A stretch of 64,000 bases of DNA from Flavobacterium poyangense (GCF_011751075.1 NZ_JAALLN010000002.1:576709-640708); one strand, 5' to 3'. Numbered from the stretch's first letter, positions 51,220 through 60,347 are shown. The notes: generated by a model from the letters alone, not told the origin. Numbers and translations: made by a program.

Positions 51220-52422
51220 TTATAAAATAGTTTTTGTCTCTGCTACAATATCGTTTTGTACTGTTTTTTTTAGCGGAAACATTTTTCTGTAACTCAATAC
51301 TCTCCACAACCACTCAACCGGACCATAATTGTATCTGCTAAGCCACCATTTGCTTAAGAACAGCTGAAGGATGAATACAAATACAGCCAGGAAAAAGTAA
51401 AACCAATACGGTAAAGTGTTGTAAATTTTGAAACCAACTCCTGAGAAAAGAAAGAAAGCAATAACGTTTTGCATCATATAATTGGTTAAAGTCATTTTAC
51501 CGCTAACGCTGAAATAGTTGAAAACTGTTTTCAGTTTTCCGTTGGTATAGAGTAAACATATTCCGGATGCAATACATAACATTGTATTTATTATGATCCA
51601 GAAAACCGGATGAAAGTAAGTAAAAGTTATTTTCTGTTTGATGGCAATTTCGAAAAGAACACCGGAAAGAATGGCCAAAATCAATGTGATAATAGTGGTG
51701 CGTTTCAGAAGCTTTTTTAATTCAGGCAAGCGATTAAAGAAGTTAATCTTTTGCGCATAAAAACCCAAAAGCATCAGGGCAAACATTACGACATGTACGG
51801 TAACGGAATAACGAAGATTAAGCATTTCCTGATAGTAAGTTCCGAGCAGATTAAATTGGAATACATCCAGCCAGTTATCCGAATAAAATAATTTTAGATA
51901 TTTGGCGGTTGACTGTACGTCAGGCAGCGTTTGTTTTATTGCATTAATGTAGGCGGTGAGAAACGGAACGGATATTAAAAGCACTATGCTCGATATAAGA
52001 ATGGTTTTGGCAGAACTTCTGTAAAAAAGCAAAAGAAACAAACCTAAAAAAGCATAATCTTTTAGGATATCACCAAGCCAAAAAGCAGAATTTATAAAAG
52101 CAAAAACAAAAAGCAGAAACATTCTCCAGCAAAAAAAAGAAACCGGATTTTTGCCTTTATCTGCTACATTATTAATGAGTACTGCAAACCCGTACCCAAA
52201 TAAAATACTTAATAAAGTCCAGGATTTTGCAGAAAAAATATATGAGTTTAAATAGCTGATGATTTCAGAAAAAGGGCCTTTTTTTTGAATAAAACGTTCT
52301 AATCCGATGTAGCGGAAATCGACATAATTTCCGATTGCTACACCCAACAGGGCCCATCCTCTTAAAATATCAACGATGGCAGTTCTTTTATCCCCTTGAA
52401 TAGGATTTAATGAATTTGTCAT
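51220..52422 (-). CDS. DUF418 domain membrane protein (YeiB-like)
   Basis: 400 residues with about ten membrane helices. The N-terminus DKRTAIVDILRGWALLGVAI matches the family opening, and the DUF418 part lies at the C-terminus (FSVSGKMTLTNYMMQNVIAF, GPVEWLWRVLSYRKMFPLKK). Members resemble acyltransferase-3-like membrane proteins. The activity is unproved. There is no operon partner: the next gene upstream, at 52611, ends in a terminator before it. Confidence 0.88.
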   Translation of the reverse strand: MTNSLNPIQGDKRTAIVDILRGWALLGVAIGNYVDFRYIGLERFIQKKGPFSEIISYLNSYIFSAKSWTLLSILFGYGFAVLINNVADKGKNPVSFFCWRMFLLFVFAFINSAFWLGDILKDYAFLGLFLLLFYRSSAKTILISSIVLLISVPFLTAYINAIKQTLPDVQSTAKYLKLFYSDNWLDVFQFNLLGTYYQEMLNLRYSVTVHVVMFALMLLGFYAQKINFFNRLPELKKLLKRTTIITLILAILSGVLFEIAIKQKITFTYFHPVFWIIINTMLCIASGICLLYTNGKLKTVFNYFSVSGKMTLTNYMMQNVIAFFLFSGVGFKIYNTLPYWFYFFLAVFVFILQLFLSKWWLSRYNYGPVEWLWRVLSYRKMFPLKKTVQNDIVAETKTIL

Positions 52423-52540
52423 AAATTTAACTGGTTTTGTACCTTTTGTAAAAGGTTTTGGTTAATTGAGTTTGTTAAATGCAGGTCAAATGTAAGAAAT
52501 TGTGTAGTTCGTGCTTTTCGAATGGAGATATTTTTTCATA

Positions 52541-52590
52541 AAAAAGCCTGTTATTTTAAAAGAAAATCCTTTTAAAATAACAGGCTTATA
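52541..52590 (-). terminator. Terminator of the threonine dehydrogenase-like gene
   Basis: Arms AAGCCTGTTATTTTAAAA and TTTTAAAATAACAGGCTT around GAAAATCC, perfect over 18 bp, with A and T tracts. Confidence 0.85.
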
Positions 52591-52610
52591 TAAAGTAAAA
52601 GCTTTTGGTT

Positions 52611-53549
52611 TTATCCTAAATGCTCCAGCATATCTTTTGTCATAGACTCTAAGTCAAAAGTATGTTTCCAGTCCCAGTCTTCTCTGGCAGAGCTGTCATC
52701 AATACTTGCAGGCCAGCTGTCGGCAATTTTCTGACGGAAATCCGGATTGTAAGTAATTTCAAATTCCGGAATATGTTTTTTAATTTCAGCAGCGATTTCT
52801 GTTGGCGTGAAACTCATTGCAGCTAAATTATAAGACGAATGAATTTTGATTTTTTCAGCCGGTGCTTTCATAATGTTGATAGTAGCATCAATTGCATCAT
52901 CCATATACATCATTGGCATTTTTGTTTCTGATGACAGAAAACATTCGTATTTTTTATCAGCAATTGCTTTGTAAAAAATATCAACAGCATAATCGGTAGT
53001 TCCGCCACCCGGAGGTGTAGACCAGCTGATTAAACCGGGATAACGAATACTGCGAACATCTACACCATAGATATTATGGTAGTATTCACACCATCTTTCT
53101 CCGGCCTGTTTGCTAATTCCGTAAACAGTAGAAGGTTCCATTACGGTATATTGTGGCGTGTTTTCTTTTGGAGTTGTTGGTCCAAAAACGGCAATACTGG
53201 ATGGCCAGAAGATTTTTTGGATTTTCTTTGCTTTGGCTAAATTTAAAACATGAAATAAAGAGTTCATATTCAAATCCCATGCAAATGCCGGATTCTTTTC
53301 GGCTGTAGCAGATAAAAGTGCTGCCATCAAATAAACATCGGTAATTTTATGCAATTCAACCAAATGTTCAATTTGATTAAAATCTAAAGCATTGACCACT
53401 TCAAAAGGCCCTGAATTAACAACGTCAGTATTTAATTTCCGGATATCAGAAGCAATTACATTTTCTGTTCCGTACAATTTACGCAATTTTTGAGTCAGTT
53501 CAGTCCCAATTTGACCGCAAGCGCCAATGATCAAGATTTTTGGATTCAT
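52611..53549 (-). CDS. NAD-dependent epimerase/dehydratase, probable L-threonine 3-dehydrogenase (short-chain type)
   Basis: 312 residues. An extended short-chain dehydrogenase: the NAD loop ILIIGACGQIGTEL, the active-site YGISKQAGE (Tyr and Lys of YxxxK) and FWPSSIAVFGP. GGGTTDYAVDIFYKA and CFLSSETKMPMMYMDDAI are typical of the UDP-galactose-epimerase-like threonine dehydrogenases that oxidise L-threonine to 2-amino-3-ketobutyrate. That enzyme usually works with Kbl, which is not in this window. It is cytosolic, with its own TATATTTG box upstream. Confidence 0.85.
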   Translation of the reverse strand: MNPKILIIGACGQIGTELTQKLRKLYGTENVIASDIRKLNTDVVNSGPFEVVNALDFNQIEHLVELHKITDVYLMAALLSATAEKNPAFAWDLNMNSLFHVLNLAKAKKIQKIFWPSSIAVFGPTTPKENTPQYTVMEPSTVYGISKQAGERWCEYYHNIYGVDVRSIRYPGLISWSTPPGGGTTDYAVDIFYKAIADKKYECFLSSETKMPMMYMDDAIDATINIMKAPAEKIKIHSSYNLAAMSFTPTEIAAEIKKHIPEFEITYNPDFRQKIADSWPASIDDSSAREDWDWKHTFDLESMTKDMLEHLG

Positions 53550-53569
53550 GTGTTAATTTTTTAGAGAGA

Positions 53570-53577
53570 CAAATATA
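53570..53577 (-). promoter_or_regulatory. Candidate -7 box (TATATTTG) of the threonine dehydrogenase-like gene
   Basis: TAnnTTTG match on the minus strand, 21 bp upstream of the start at 53549. Confidence 0.5.
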
Positions 53578-53689
53578 ACGTTTTCGCAAAGAAATATGTT
53601 TTTTAATAATCTAAAATGTAAATTTAACAGTAATGAAGTTTCTTTGTTGGGTTATTCTCTATGATTGTGCGATTGACCGGAAGAAAATC

Positions 53690-53897
53690 GCCACAGATTA
53701 AAAAAGTTAGCCACGAATTTCACGAATTTGCACGAATTCATTAATAATTTTCTTGGGAGCGATTTTAGCTAATACTTAGATGGATCAAAATAGATTTAAG
53801 ATCTTTTACATTATAAAGAAATTAGTAAAAAAAGAAATTAGCGGAAATTTGTGTAATTGCTTCGCCTGTTCGCTATCGCTCGAGTCGTGGCAAAAAA
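53690..53897. repeat. Dispersed repeat cluster with 27-bp unit (copy B at 53859-53885)
   Basis: Contains CGCCACAGATTAAAAAAGTT, GCCACGAATTTCACGAATTT and GTGTAATT. The last is interrupted by GCTTCGCCTGTTCGCTATCG and then followed by CGTGGCAAAAAA. Most of the 426-bp gap consists of repeat words plus the promoter of the lipoprotein gene, with no coding sequence. Confidence 0.7.
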
Positions 53898-53948
53898 GGA
53901 CTGTGATTTAAAGCGCAAAACAGACTTTATAAATGTAAATTTACTTTG

Positions 53949-53956
53949 TAACTTTG
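53949..53956 (+). promoter_or_regulatory. Candidate -7 box (TAACTTTG) of the lipoprotein-mfd operon
   Basis: TAnnTTTG match, 19 bp upstream of the ATG at 53976 and only 7 bp before an ATG at 53964, so it supports the later start. Confidence 0.5.
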
Positions 53957-53975
53957 TAGCTTAATGTTTTACCAA

Positions 53976-54578
53976 ATGAAATATAAAATATCTCTTTTTC
54001 TACTTTTGATTTTTGTACTGAATTCATGTCAGGGTGAAGATGAAAAACGTCGTGAAGCCCAAAAAAAAGAAGCTAAAAAGAAGGAAGCCATCTTTAATAA
54101 CATCAATAAAGGCTGGACTTTTATGGATGAACCCATCAATGAGGTTTCTGAGCAAAATACAGTGGTATGGACCGAATGGCGTGATTTTTTAAAGGAAATA
54201 GGTCAAAAACCAAGGAAAACAATTGGGGGATTTCAACAAAAATCAGAAGTAATAGCTAAGAAAGCGATGCTTTTAAATAATAATATTCCCGCACAATTTA
54301 ATCAGCCTCAGATAAGAAGCAGGATTTCGATTCTGATCACTAAAGTCAAAATGATGAATTTGTATATTCACCTGAGTACAATTCCGGACGATAAAGTGGT
54401 TTTTTTAATTGGAGATATCAATAAAGAGTTAGTATCGTTAGAGCGACAAATGGATAAAGTGGTGGAGAAAGCCAAAATTCCAAAAGAAGAAGGTGAAGCC
54501 GATTTTCTGAGAATGTTAGATACTACACGTGCAATTCCGAACGCAATCCCGGATCCAAATTTACCTAAAGTTGAGTAA
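53976..54578 (+). CDS. Lipoprotein of unknown function upstream of mfd
   Basis: 200 residues from ATG 53976 (MKYKISLFLLLIFVLNSC, a clean lipobox, Cys18). A Lys/Glu-rich stretch (about residues 20-40, DEKRREAQKKEAKKKEA) is followed by a helical domain with LKEIGQKPRKTIGGFQQKSE and QIRSRISILITKVKMMNLYI. I recognise no named family. An ATG four codons earlier would add MFYQ before the signal and sits almost on the promoter box, so it is less likely. The stop codon overlaps the TTG start of mfd by 8 bp, so translation may be coupled. Confidence 0.8.
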   Translation: MKYKISLFLLLIFVLNSCQGEDEKRREAQKKEAKKKEAIFNNINKGWTFMDEPINEVSEQNTVVWTEWRDFLKEIGQKPRKTIGGFQQKSEVIAKKAMLLNNNIPAQFNQPQIRSRISILITKVKMMNLYIHLSTIPDDKVVFLIGDINKELVSLERQMDKVVEKAKIPKEEGEADFLRMLDTTRAIPNAIPDPNLPKVE

Positions 54579-57500
54579 AAACGCCTTATATACTATCTAT
54601 GACAATTTGCCTAAAAGCGAGCAGATTGCCACACAATTACTGGAGCAAAATCAAGTAAAAATGCATCTTAGCGGATTGTTGGGATCGGCAGTTTCATTTG
54701 TAGTTCGTAGTGTTTTTAAGAAAACCGAATTGCCTTTTTTGATTGTTTTAGACAACAAAGAAGAAGCGGCCTATTATCTGAACGATTTAGAGCAAATGAT
54801 TGGCGAACAGGATGTTTTGTTTTATCCCGGTTCGTTCCGTCGTCCGTATCAGATTGAAGAGACCGATAATGCCAATGTTTTATTGCGTGCTGAGGTATTA
54901 AACCGAATTAATTCCCGCAAAAAACCGGCGGTAATTGTGACTTATCCTGAAGCTCTTTTTGAAAAAGTAGTGACCAGAAGGGAACTTGATAAAAATACAC
55001 TCAAAGTGGCTTTGAATGATAAAATTTCAATAGATTTTATCAACGAAGTTTTGTTTGAATACGAATTTAAAAGAGTTGATTTTATTACCGAACCCGGTGA
55101 ATTTTCAGTTCGTGGAGGAATTGTCGATGTGTTTTCCTTTTCAAATGATCATCCGTATCGAATTGAGTTTTTTGGAAATGAAGTAGACAGTATTAGAAGT
55201 TTTGATGTTGAAACGCAATTGTCGGTAGAAACACATAAAAAAATCACGATTATTCCGAACGTGGAGAACAAGATTTTTCAGGAGAATCGGGAGAGTTTTC
55301 TGGATTATATTGCAGAAAGAACAGTCTTGTTTATTCAAAACACAGAAGGACTTTTCGCTCAGTTGGATAAACAATTTGCCAGAGCGGAAGAGGCTTTTGG
55401 GAAACTTTCGGGAGAAATTAAGCATGCGGCTCCTGAACAACTGTTCTTAAATCAGGCCGGATTTATAAAAAGAGCCTTAGATTTCTCGATTGTCGAATTG
55501 ACGTCAAAGCCAATTTTCAAAACAACAAAAAGTTTCGAATTTTATATACAGCCACAGCCATCTTTCAACAAGCAGTTTGATTTGTTGTTGAATAATCTGA
55601 GCGACAATCATTTTAACGGCTATAAAAATTATTTATTCTGTTCGAATGAAACGCAGGCAAAACGATTCCATGATATTTTTGAAACCTTAGACGAGGCCAA
55701 TTCTGAAAATATCAGAAAGCAGTATCATACCATTGTACTGCCTTTATATCAAGGATTTATTGACGAAGAAAATCAGATTACGGCCTATACAGACCATCAG
55801 ATTTTTGAACGATATCATAAATTTAATATCAAAAACGGATATTCTAAAAAGCAGAATATTACGTTAAAAGAACTTACGGCACTTTCTGTGGGAGATTATG
55901 TTACGCATATTGATCACGGGATTGGGAAGTTTGGCGGTTTGCAGAAAATTCAGGTCGAAGGCAAAACCCAGGAAGCTATAAAATTGGTTTATGCCGATAA
56001 TGATATCGTGTATGTAAGTATACATTCGCTTCATAAAATTTCAAAATACAACGGGAAAGACGGAACGCCACCTAAAATTTATAAGTTAGGATCGAACGCC
56101 TGGAAGATTTTAAAACAAAAAACCAAAGCGCGCGTCAAACATATTGCATTCAACTTAATCCAGTTGTATGCAAAACGACGTTTAGAAAAAGGATTTCAGT
56201 TTGCGCCGGACAGCTATCTGCAAAACGAATTAGAAAGTTCTTTTATTTATGAAGATACGCCGGATCAGACCAAATCGACAGCAGAGGTAAAAGCCGATAT
56301 GGAAAGCGACAGACCTATGGACCGATTGGTTTGTGGTGACGTTGGTTTTGGTAAGACGGAGGTGGCTATTCGTGCCGCTTTTAAAGCCGTTGACAATAGT
56401 AAACAAGTAGCTGTTCTGGTTCCGACCACTATTTTGGCGTACCAGCATTATCGTACTTTTACAGAGCGACTAAAAGATATGCCGGTTTCTATTGGTTATT
56501 TAAACCGATTCAGAACGGCTAAACAGAAATCGGAAACCTTAAAGCAACTAGCGGAAGGGAAATTGGATATCGTAATTGGGACCCATCAGTTGGTAAACAA
56601 AAATGTGGTTTTTAAAGACCTTGGTTTATTGATTGTAGATGAGGAACAGAAATTTGGAGTTAATGTAAAAGACAAACTCAAAACCATAGCGGCAAACGTA
56701 GATACATTGACACTAACCGCTACGCCAATTCCGAGAACATTACAGTTTTCGTTAATGGCAGCGCGTGATTTGTCTGTAATTACAACACCACCACCCAATC
56801 GTTATCCGATTGAGACCAATGTAGTTGGTTTTAGTGAAGAGGTGATTCGGGATGCAATTTCATATGAAATTCAGCGAAACGGACAGGTTTTCTTTATCAA
56901 CAACAGAATCGAAAATATAAAAGAAGTGGCTGGAATGATCCAGCGTTTGGTTCCAAATGCCAGAGTTGGAATTGGTCATGGGCAAATGGAAGGCGCAAAA
57001 CTCGAAGAATTGATGTTGGGCTTTATGAACGGAGATTTTGATGTTTTGGTCGCAACCACAATCATCGAAAGCGGTCTGGATGTACCAAATGCCAATACAA
57101 TTTTCATCAATAATGCCAATAATTTCGGATTGTCAGATTTGCATCAGATGCGTGGTAGAGTAGGACGTAGCAACAAAAAAGCATTTTGTTATTTTATTTG
57201 CCCGCCTTATTCATCAATGACCGAGGATGCCCGTAAACGTATTCAGGCGCTTGAGCAGTTTAGCGAACTCGGAAGCGGATTTAATATCGCGATGAAAGAT
57301 CTTGAGATTCGTGGTGCAGGAGATTTATTAGGAGGTGAGCAAAGTGGTTTTATCAATGAAATTGGTTTTGATACCTACCAGAAAATCATGAACGAAGCCA
57401 TTGAAGAATTAAAGGAAAACGAATTCAAAGATTTATATCCTGAAGAAAACAATATTGACACCAAAGAATATGTAAAAGACATTCAGATCGATGCTGATTT

Positions 57501-57936
57501 CGAATTATTATTCCCCGATGAGTACATCAACAATGTCTCTGAACGTTTGGTTTTATATAACGAATTAGGAGCGGTAAAAGACGAAGCAGGTTTACAGGAA
57601 TTCGAAAGAAAACTAATTGATCGATTTGGTCCTTTACCAAAACAAGCAATATCTCTGTTAAACAGCATCCGCATTAAATGGATTGCAACCCGGGTTGGAA
57701 TCGAGAAACTGGTCATGAAACAAGGTAAAATGATTGGTTATTTTGTGTCAGATCAGCAATCAGATTATTATCAATCGGCTAAGTTTAGAAACGTTTTGCA
57801 GTTTGTACAAAAGCAAAGTTCGCTTTGTAAAATGAAAGAAAAACAAACCGTAAACGGATTGCGTTTACTGTTGACTTTTGATAACGTAAAATCTATCAAA
57901 CGCGCTTTGGAATTGATGGAGTTGTTTGAGGAGTAG
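54571..57936 (+). CDS. mfd: Transcription-repair coupling factor Mfd
   Basis: 1121 residues from TTG 54571 (LSKNALYTIYDNLPKSEQIA). Removes RNA polymerase stalled at lesions and recruits the UvrA repair complex. Domain order: UvrB-like N-terminal part (FYPGSFRRPYQIEETDNANV), RNA polymerase-interacting CarD-like part (GDYVTHIDHGIGKFGGLQKI), SF2 translocase with Walker A VCGDVGFGKTEVAIRAA, DEEQ box IVDEEQKFG and LTATPIPRTLQ, then the TRCF domain. The frame is open to an ATG at 54529, but family members start at the SKNALYT region, so I chose TTG. Overlap with the upstream gene supports this. Confidence 0.95.
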   Translation: MSKNALYTIYDNLPKSEQIATQLLEQNQVKMHLSGLLGSAVSFVVRSVFKKTELPFLIVLDNKEEAAYYLNDLEQMIGEQDVLFYPGSFRRPYQIEETDNANVLLRAEVLNRINSRKKPAVIVTYPEALFEKVVTRRELDKNTLKVALNDKISIDFINEVLFEYEFKRVDFITEPGEFSVRGGIVDVFSFSNDHPYRIEFFGNEVDSIRSFDVETQLSVETHKKITIIPNVENKIFQENRESFLDYIAERTVLFIQNTEGLFAQLDKQFARAEEAFGKLSGEIKHAAPEQLFLNQAGFIKRALDFSIVELTSKPIFKTTKSFEFYIQPQPSFNKQFDLLLNNLSDNHFNGYKNYLFCSNETQAKRFHDIFETLDEANSENIRKQYHTIVLPLYQGFIDEENQITAYTDHQIFERYHKFNIKNGYSKKQNITLKELTALSVGDYVTHIDHGIGKFGGLQKIQVEGKTQEAIKLVYADNDIVYVSIHSLHKISKYNGKDGTPPKIYKLGSNAWKILKQKTKARVKHIAFNLIQLYAKRRLEKGFQFAPDSYLQNELESSFIYEDTPDQTKSTAEVKADMESDRPMDRLVCGDVGFGKTEVAIRAAFKAVDNSKQVAVLVPTTILAYQHYRTFTERLKDMPVSIGYLNRFRTAKQKSETLKQLAEGKLDIVIGTHQLVNKNVVFKDLGLLIVDEEQKFGVNVKDKLKTIAANVDTLTLTATPIPRTLQFSLMAARDLSVITTPPPNRYPIETNVVGFSEEVIRDAISYEIQRNGQVFFINNRIENIKEVAGMIQRLVPNARVGIGHGQMEGAKLEELMLGFMNGDFDVLVATTIIESGLDVPNANTIFINNANNFGLSDLHQMRGRVGRSNKKAFCYFICPPYSSMTEDARKRIQALEQFSELGSGFNIAMKDLEIRGAGDLLGGEQSGFINEIGFDTYQKIMNEAIEELKENEFKDLYPEENNIDTKEYVKDIQIDADFELLFPDEYINNVSERLVLYNELGAVKDEAGLQEFERKLIDRFGPLPKQAISLLNSIRIKWIATRVGIEKLVMKQGKMIGYFVSDQQSDYYQSAKFRNVLQFVQKQSSLCKMKEKQTVNGLRLLLTFDNVKSIKRALELMELFEE

Positions 57937-58345
57937 AGGTAGTTTTGCCACAGATTTCACGAATTAACACGAATTGAAACCTTTTTATTGGTTTCTGATT
58001 TGAGTTTGAAATCGTGTAATTTTTTTTAAAGTAGTTAAGGCTATTTTTTGGCTATAGTTGCTGTTTAATACTCAAGGTAAGGTTTTTTAGTATTAAAAAT
58101 AAATCAGTTTAATCGAATTAATCTGTGATAAAATAACTGCCACAGATTTCAATGGTTTAAAAGATTTTTTTCTCACTTATAGTTGCCTTTAGTGACTTAG
58201 GTCAAATTGGTGTCTGATAGAGATTAGTTTTTGAAATTGAGGTAATTTCAGTCTCTCGTGTAGCAAATTGCTGTATTGAAAGTACAGCGTGATTTAGCTA
58301 AAAGAAAAAACATTCGTGGTAATTCGTGAAATTAGCGGCAAAAAA
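57937..58345. repeat. Repeat-rich non-coding stretch, first part
   Basis: Holds GCCACAGATTTCACGAATTA (57947), TTAATCTGTGATAAAA and GCCACAGATTTCAATGG (about 58120-58157), and ATTCGTGGTAATTCGTGAAA (58312). These are diverged inverted and direct copies of the common words. No open frame with coding character is present. Confidence 0.7.
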
Positions 58346-58371
58346 AATCACCCCAAATAGAGTGATTTGAT
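58346..58371. terminator. Hairpin in the mfd-ACT gap
   Basis: AAATCAC and GTGATTT pair around CCCAAATAGA, with an A run before. A possible terminator, but far (400 bp) from the mfd stop codon and with a weak T tract. Confidence 0.4.
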
Positions 58372-58764
58372 TGGTTAAAAGTGGTTTTTTGGTCTAGACA
58401 GTTTGATCAGAAACCCGAAGTATACTACTTTGTCTGTTAGGCTCCTGATTGTATTTTTAGTGATATCCAGTTTCTGAATATGTTTTTGAATAATCAATTC
58501 TGTTAACGAGTTAACAAATATATAAAAATATTATTCTTAAAAAATTGTGTTTAAAAAAATAATATTCTTCTTTTTTTTAGTGTTTTTGTATGGAGTGTCG
58601 CTAGAAATAAGGGAAAGCTTCTTTTTTTAGCGATAAATTCCAGGTAAGTATTTCAAAAAATTAACAAGTGTAGAGGTGTTTTTTAAGAATATTCGTTCCT
58701 GATTTCGTTTAAATGCTGTTTTTTTATAGAAACTTCTTGCCCTGTTAAAAATGTGCAGTTTATT
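58372..58764. other. AT-rich intergenic stretch, nothing recognised
   Basis: About 390 bp without an open frame, tRNA-like fold or repeat word that I can identify. The long distance to any promoter leaves room for an unannotated small RNA, but there is no direct evidence. Confidence 0.5.
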
Positions 58765-59043
58765 TTAAACGCAAAGAACACAAAGAATTTTGTTTATACC
58801 GATCGTAAAGTTTGCAAGCTTTAAGTGTAATCTTTGCGCACTCCTATGTTTGCAGTGAAATTTTTTCACGCAGATTTGCTTCGCCAGTTCGCTATCGCTC
58901 GGGTAGCAGATTTATTCAGATCGTTTTTATCTGAGTACAAAACAAATATCGGCTTAATCTGCAAAATCTGCGTGCAAAAGACTTTGCTTTGTGTTAATAC
59001 TTTGCAGGCTCTTTGCGTAAATCTTTGCGCACCTTGCGGTTAA
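58765..59043. repeat. Concentric repeat cluster with 27-bp unit (copy C at 58878-58904)
   Basis: CGCAAAGAACACAAAG and AATCTTTGCGCAC words surround TTCACGCAGATTT (from 58866), which is interrupted by GCTTCGCCAGTTCGCTATCG and followed by AGCAGATTTATTC, then AAATCTGCGTGCAAAA. It closes with CTTTGCGTAAATCTTTGCGC and CACCTTGCGGTTAA. GCAGATTT occurs on both sides of the 27-bp unit like a target duplication. Confidence 0.75.
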
Positions 59044-59191
59044 ACTAGCACAAAGGGGGACTAAAATTCTAATTTCTTCGAGGGTTCTGTAGTAAGGTTT
59101 ACAAATAAAAAATCCTTTTATCTTTCGTTTAATTTAAAAGATAAAAGGATATATAAAGGAAGAATCGTGTGATTCTGTGTAATTGTTGGAA

Positions 59192-59848
59192 TTAGTTTTT
59201 TAGGTCTTTAATTACTTTAAAAGCAACATCAACCTGATCTTCTCCTACCAAAATTGTAAATTCATTGGAAGTAGAAATTACTTCATTAATAATAATTCCT
59301 TCCCAAGCCAGACGCTGAAAAATAAAATAATAAATACCCGGAACAACAATATTCTCTTTCGGAAGTTTAACCGTAATTGAGGCTAAATTATCTAATTTCT
59401 GAATTAGTTTTTCGCGCATAAAGTGTTTTTCCACCAAATGATTAACGCTGCTGCTCACTACGATATTAGTTTCATTTACACCACGTGATGAAGTATAGAA
59501 AATATCAGACAGTACATTAATATCAGAGATTAAGTCAGCTTGTTTGTTTAAAACAGTTTCAGAAGCAGCAAAAGTGTAATCCGTTAATTCGGAACGAACC
59601 GTAATTTCTCCAATATTCTTAATGACTTTGTTGATTTTGTGATTCAGTTTAAAATCCAGTTCTTCGGTGAGTCGTTTAAGAGACATTACAACAGCGCCTT
59701 GTTTTACTTCTTTGCCAAACTCACTTTCCAACTCGGTCATAATGTTCCGTGACAGTGAAGTAAGATTGATGATTCCCAGCGATAACGCATTTAATAAAAA
59801 AGGTTTTGTTTTAATGTAATTTTCGACAATTGAAGAAACGGTTTTCAT
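59192..59848 (-). CDS. ACT-domain regulatory protein (aspartate-kinase-like C-terminal family)
   Basis: 218 residues. The N-terminal half looks like a winged helix (NALSLGIINLTSLSRNIMTE, VKQGAVVMSLKRLTEEL). The C-terminal half (about residues 140-218) has the pattern of an ACT-like fold (LASITVKLPKENIVVPGIYY, GIIINEVISTSNEFTILVGE). Similar proteins are sometimes named aspartate kinase, but no kinase domain is present. It may sense an amino acid and regulate transcription (inference). It has its own promoter box at 59917. Confidence 0.65.
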   Translation of the reverse strand: MKTVSSIVENYIKTKPFLLNALSLGIINLTSLSRNIMTELESEFGKEVKQGAVVMSLKRLTEELDFKLNHKINKVIKNIGEITVRSELTDYTFAASETVLNKQADLISDINVLSDIFYTSSRGVNETNIVVSSSVNHLVEKHFMREKLIQKLDNLASITVKLPKENIVVPGIYYFIFQRLAWEGIIINEVISTSNEFTILVGEDQVDVAFKVIKDLKN

Positions 59849-59916
59849 AATTTTTTACTTGTTTTTTGAGTAACTTGATTGGATGGTTTAGTTAATTGTG
59901 ATGTTATAAATCCACG

Positions 59917-59924
59917 CAAATATA
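59917..59924 (-). promoter_or_regulatory. Candidate -7 box (TATATTTG) of the ACT-domain gene
   Basis: TAnnTTTG match on the minus strand, 69 bp upstream of the start at 59848. Confidence 0.45.
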
Positions 59925-59968
59925 AATAAAAAAACAATTTGTTAAAATTATAACAATGAAAAATTATG

Positions 59969-60328
59969 TTAAAAATGATAAAAAGCGTTTGTAAGATGTT
60001 CAATTGCAAATGTTTCACTTTTTTTATGGATCGCAATGATATCAAAACGGACTTCAAAATCTATTTCCCTATCGTTTATGTAGGCATTTACTGCTTTAAC
60101 GAGTAACTGGATTTTTTTTGGCTTGACAAATTCTTGTGGTAGACCAAAATCAATACTCGATCTTGTTTTGACTTCAATTATGGCTAAAATGTTTTCTTTT
60201 TTGGCAATTATATCTATTTCGGCCTTCTGAAATGTCCAGTTTTGGTCGAGGATTTCATAACCGTTTTCTATGAGGAAGTCTACAGCAAGTTCTTCTCCTT
60301 TTTTTCCGAGTTCGTTGTGTTTTGCCAT
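59969..60328 (-). CDS. YraN/UPF0102 family protein
   Basis: 119 residues. Family motifs are LGKKGEELAVDFLIENGYEI, WTFQKAEIDIIAKKENILAI and IEVKTRSSIDFG. The EIDII / EVKTR pattern matches the PD-(D/E)XK nuclease-like core (Glu/Asp, then ExK). Widely conserved small cytosolic protein, possibly acting on Holliday junctions or other branched DNA, but not proved. The start codon is 19 bp from a gene-less inverted-repeat cassette. Confidence 0.9.
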   Translation of the reverse strand: MAKHNELGKKGEELAVDFLIENGYEILDQNWTFQKAEIDIIAKKENILAIIEVKTRSSIDFGLPQEFVKPKKIQLLVKAVNAYINDREIDFEVRFDIIAIHKKSETFAIEHLTNAFYHF

Positions 60329-60347
60329 TTTTTATAGTCCTGCTTTT

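Noticed and set aside
52611..53549. UDP-glucose 4-epimerase
   Set aside because: The YGISK and GGGTTDYAVDIFYKA motifs and the absence of sugar-nucleotide neighbours fit the threonine dehydrogenase-like subgroup better.
58834..59043. Open frame of 69 codons on the plus strand
   Set aside because: It is composed entirely of repeat words (CACGCAGATT, the 27-bp unit, CTTTGCG) and has no protein-like conservation pattern.
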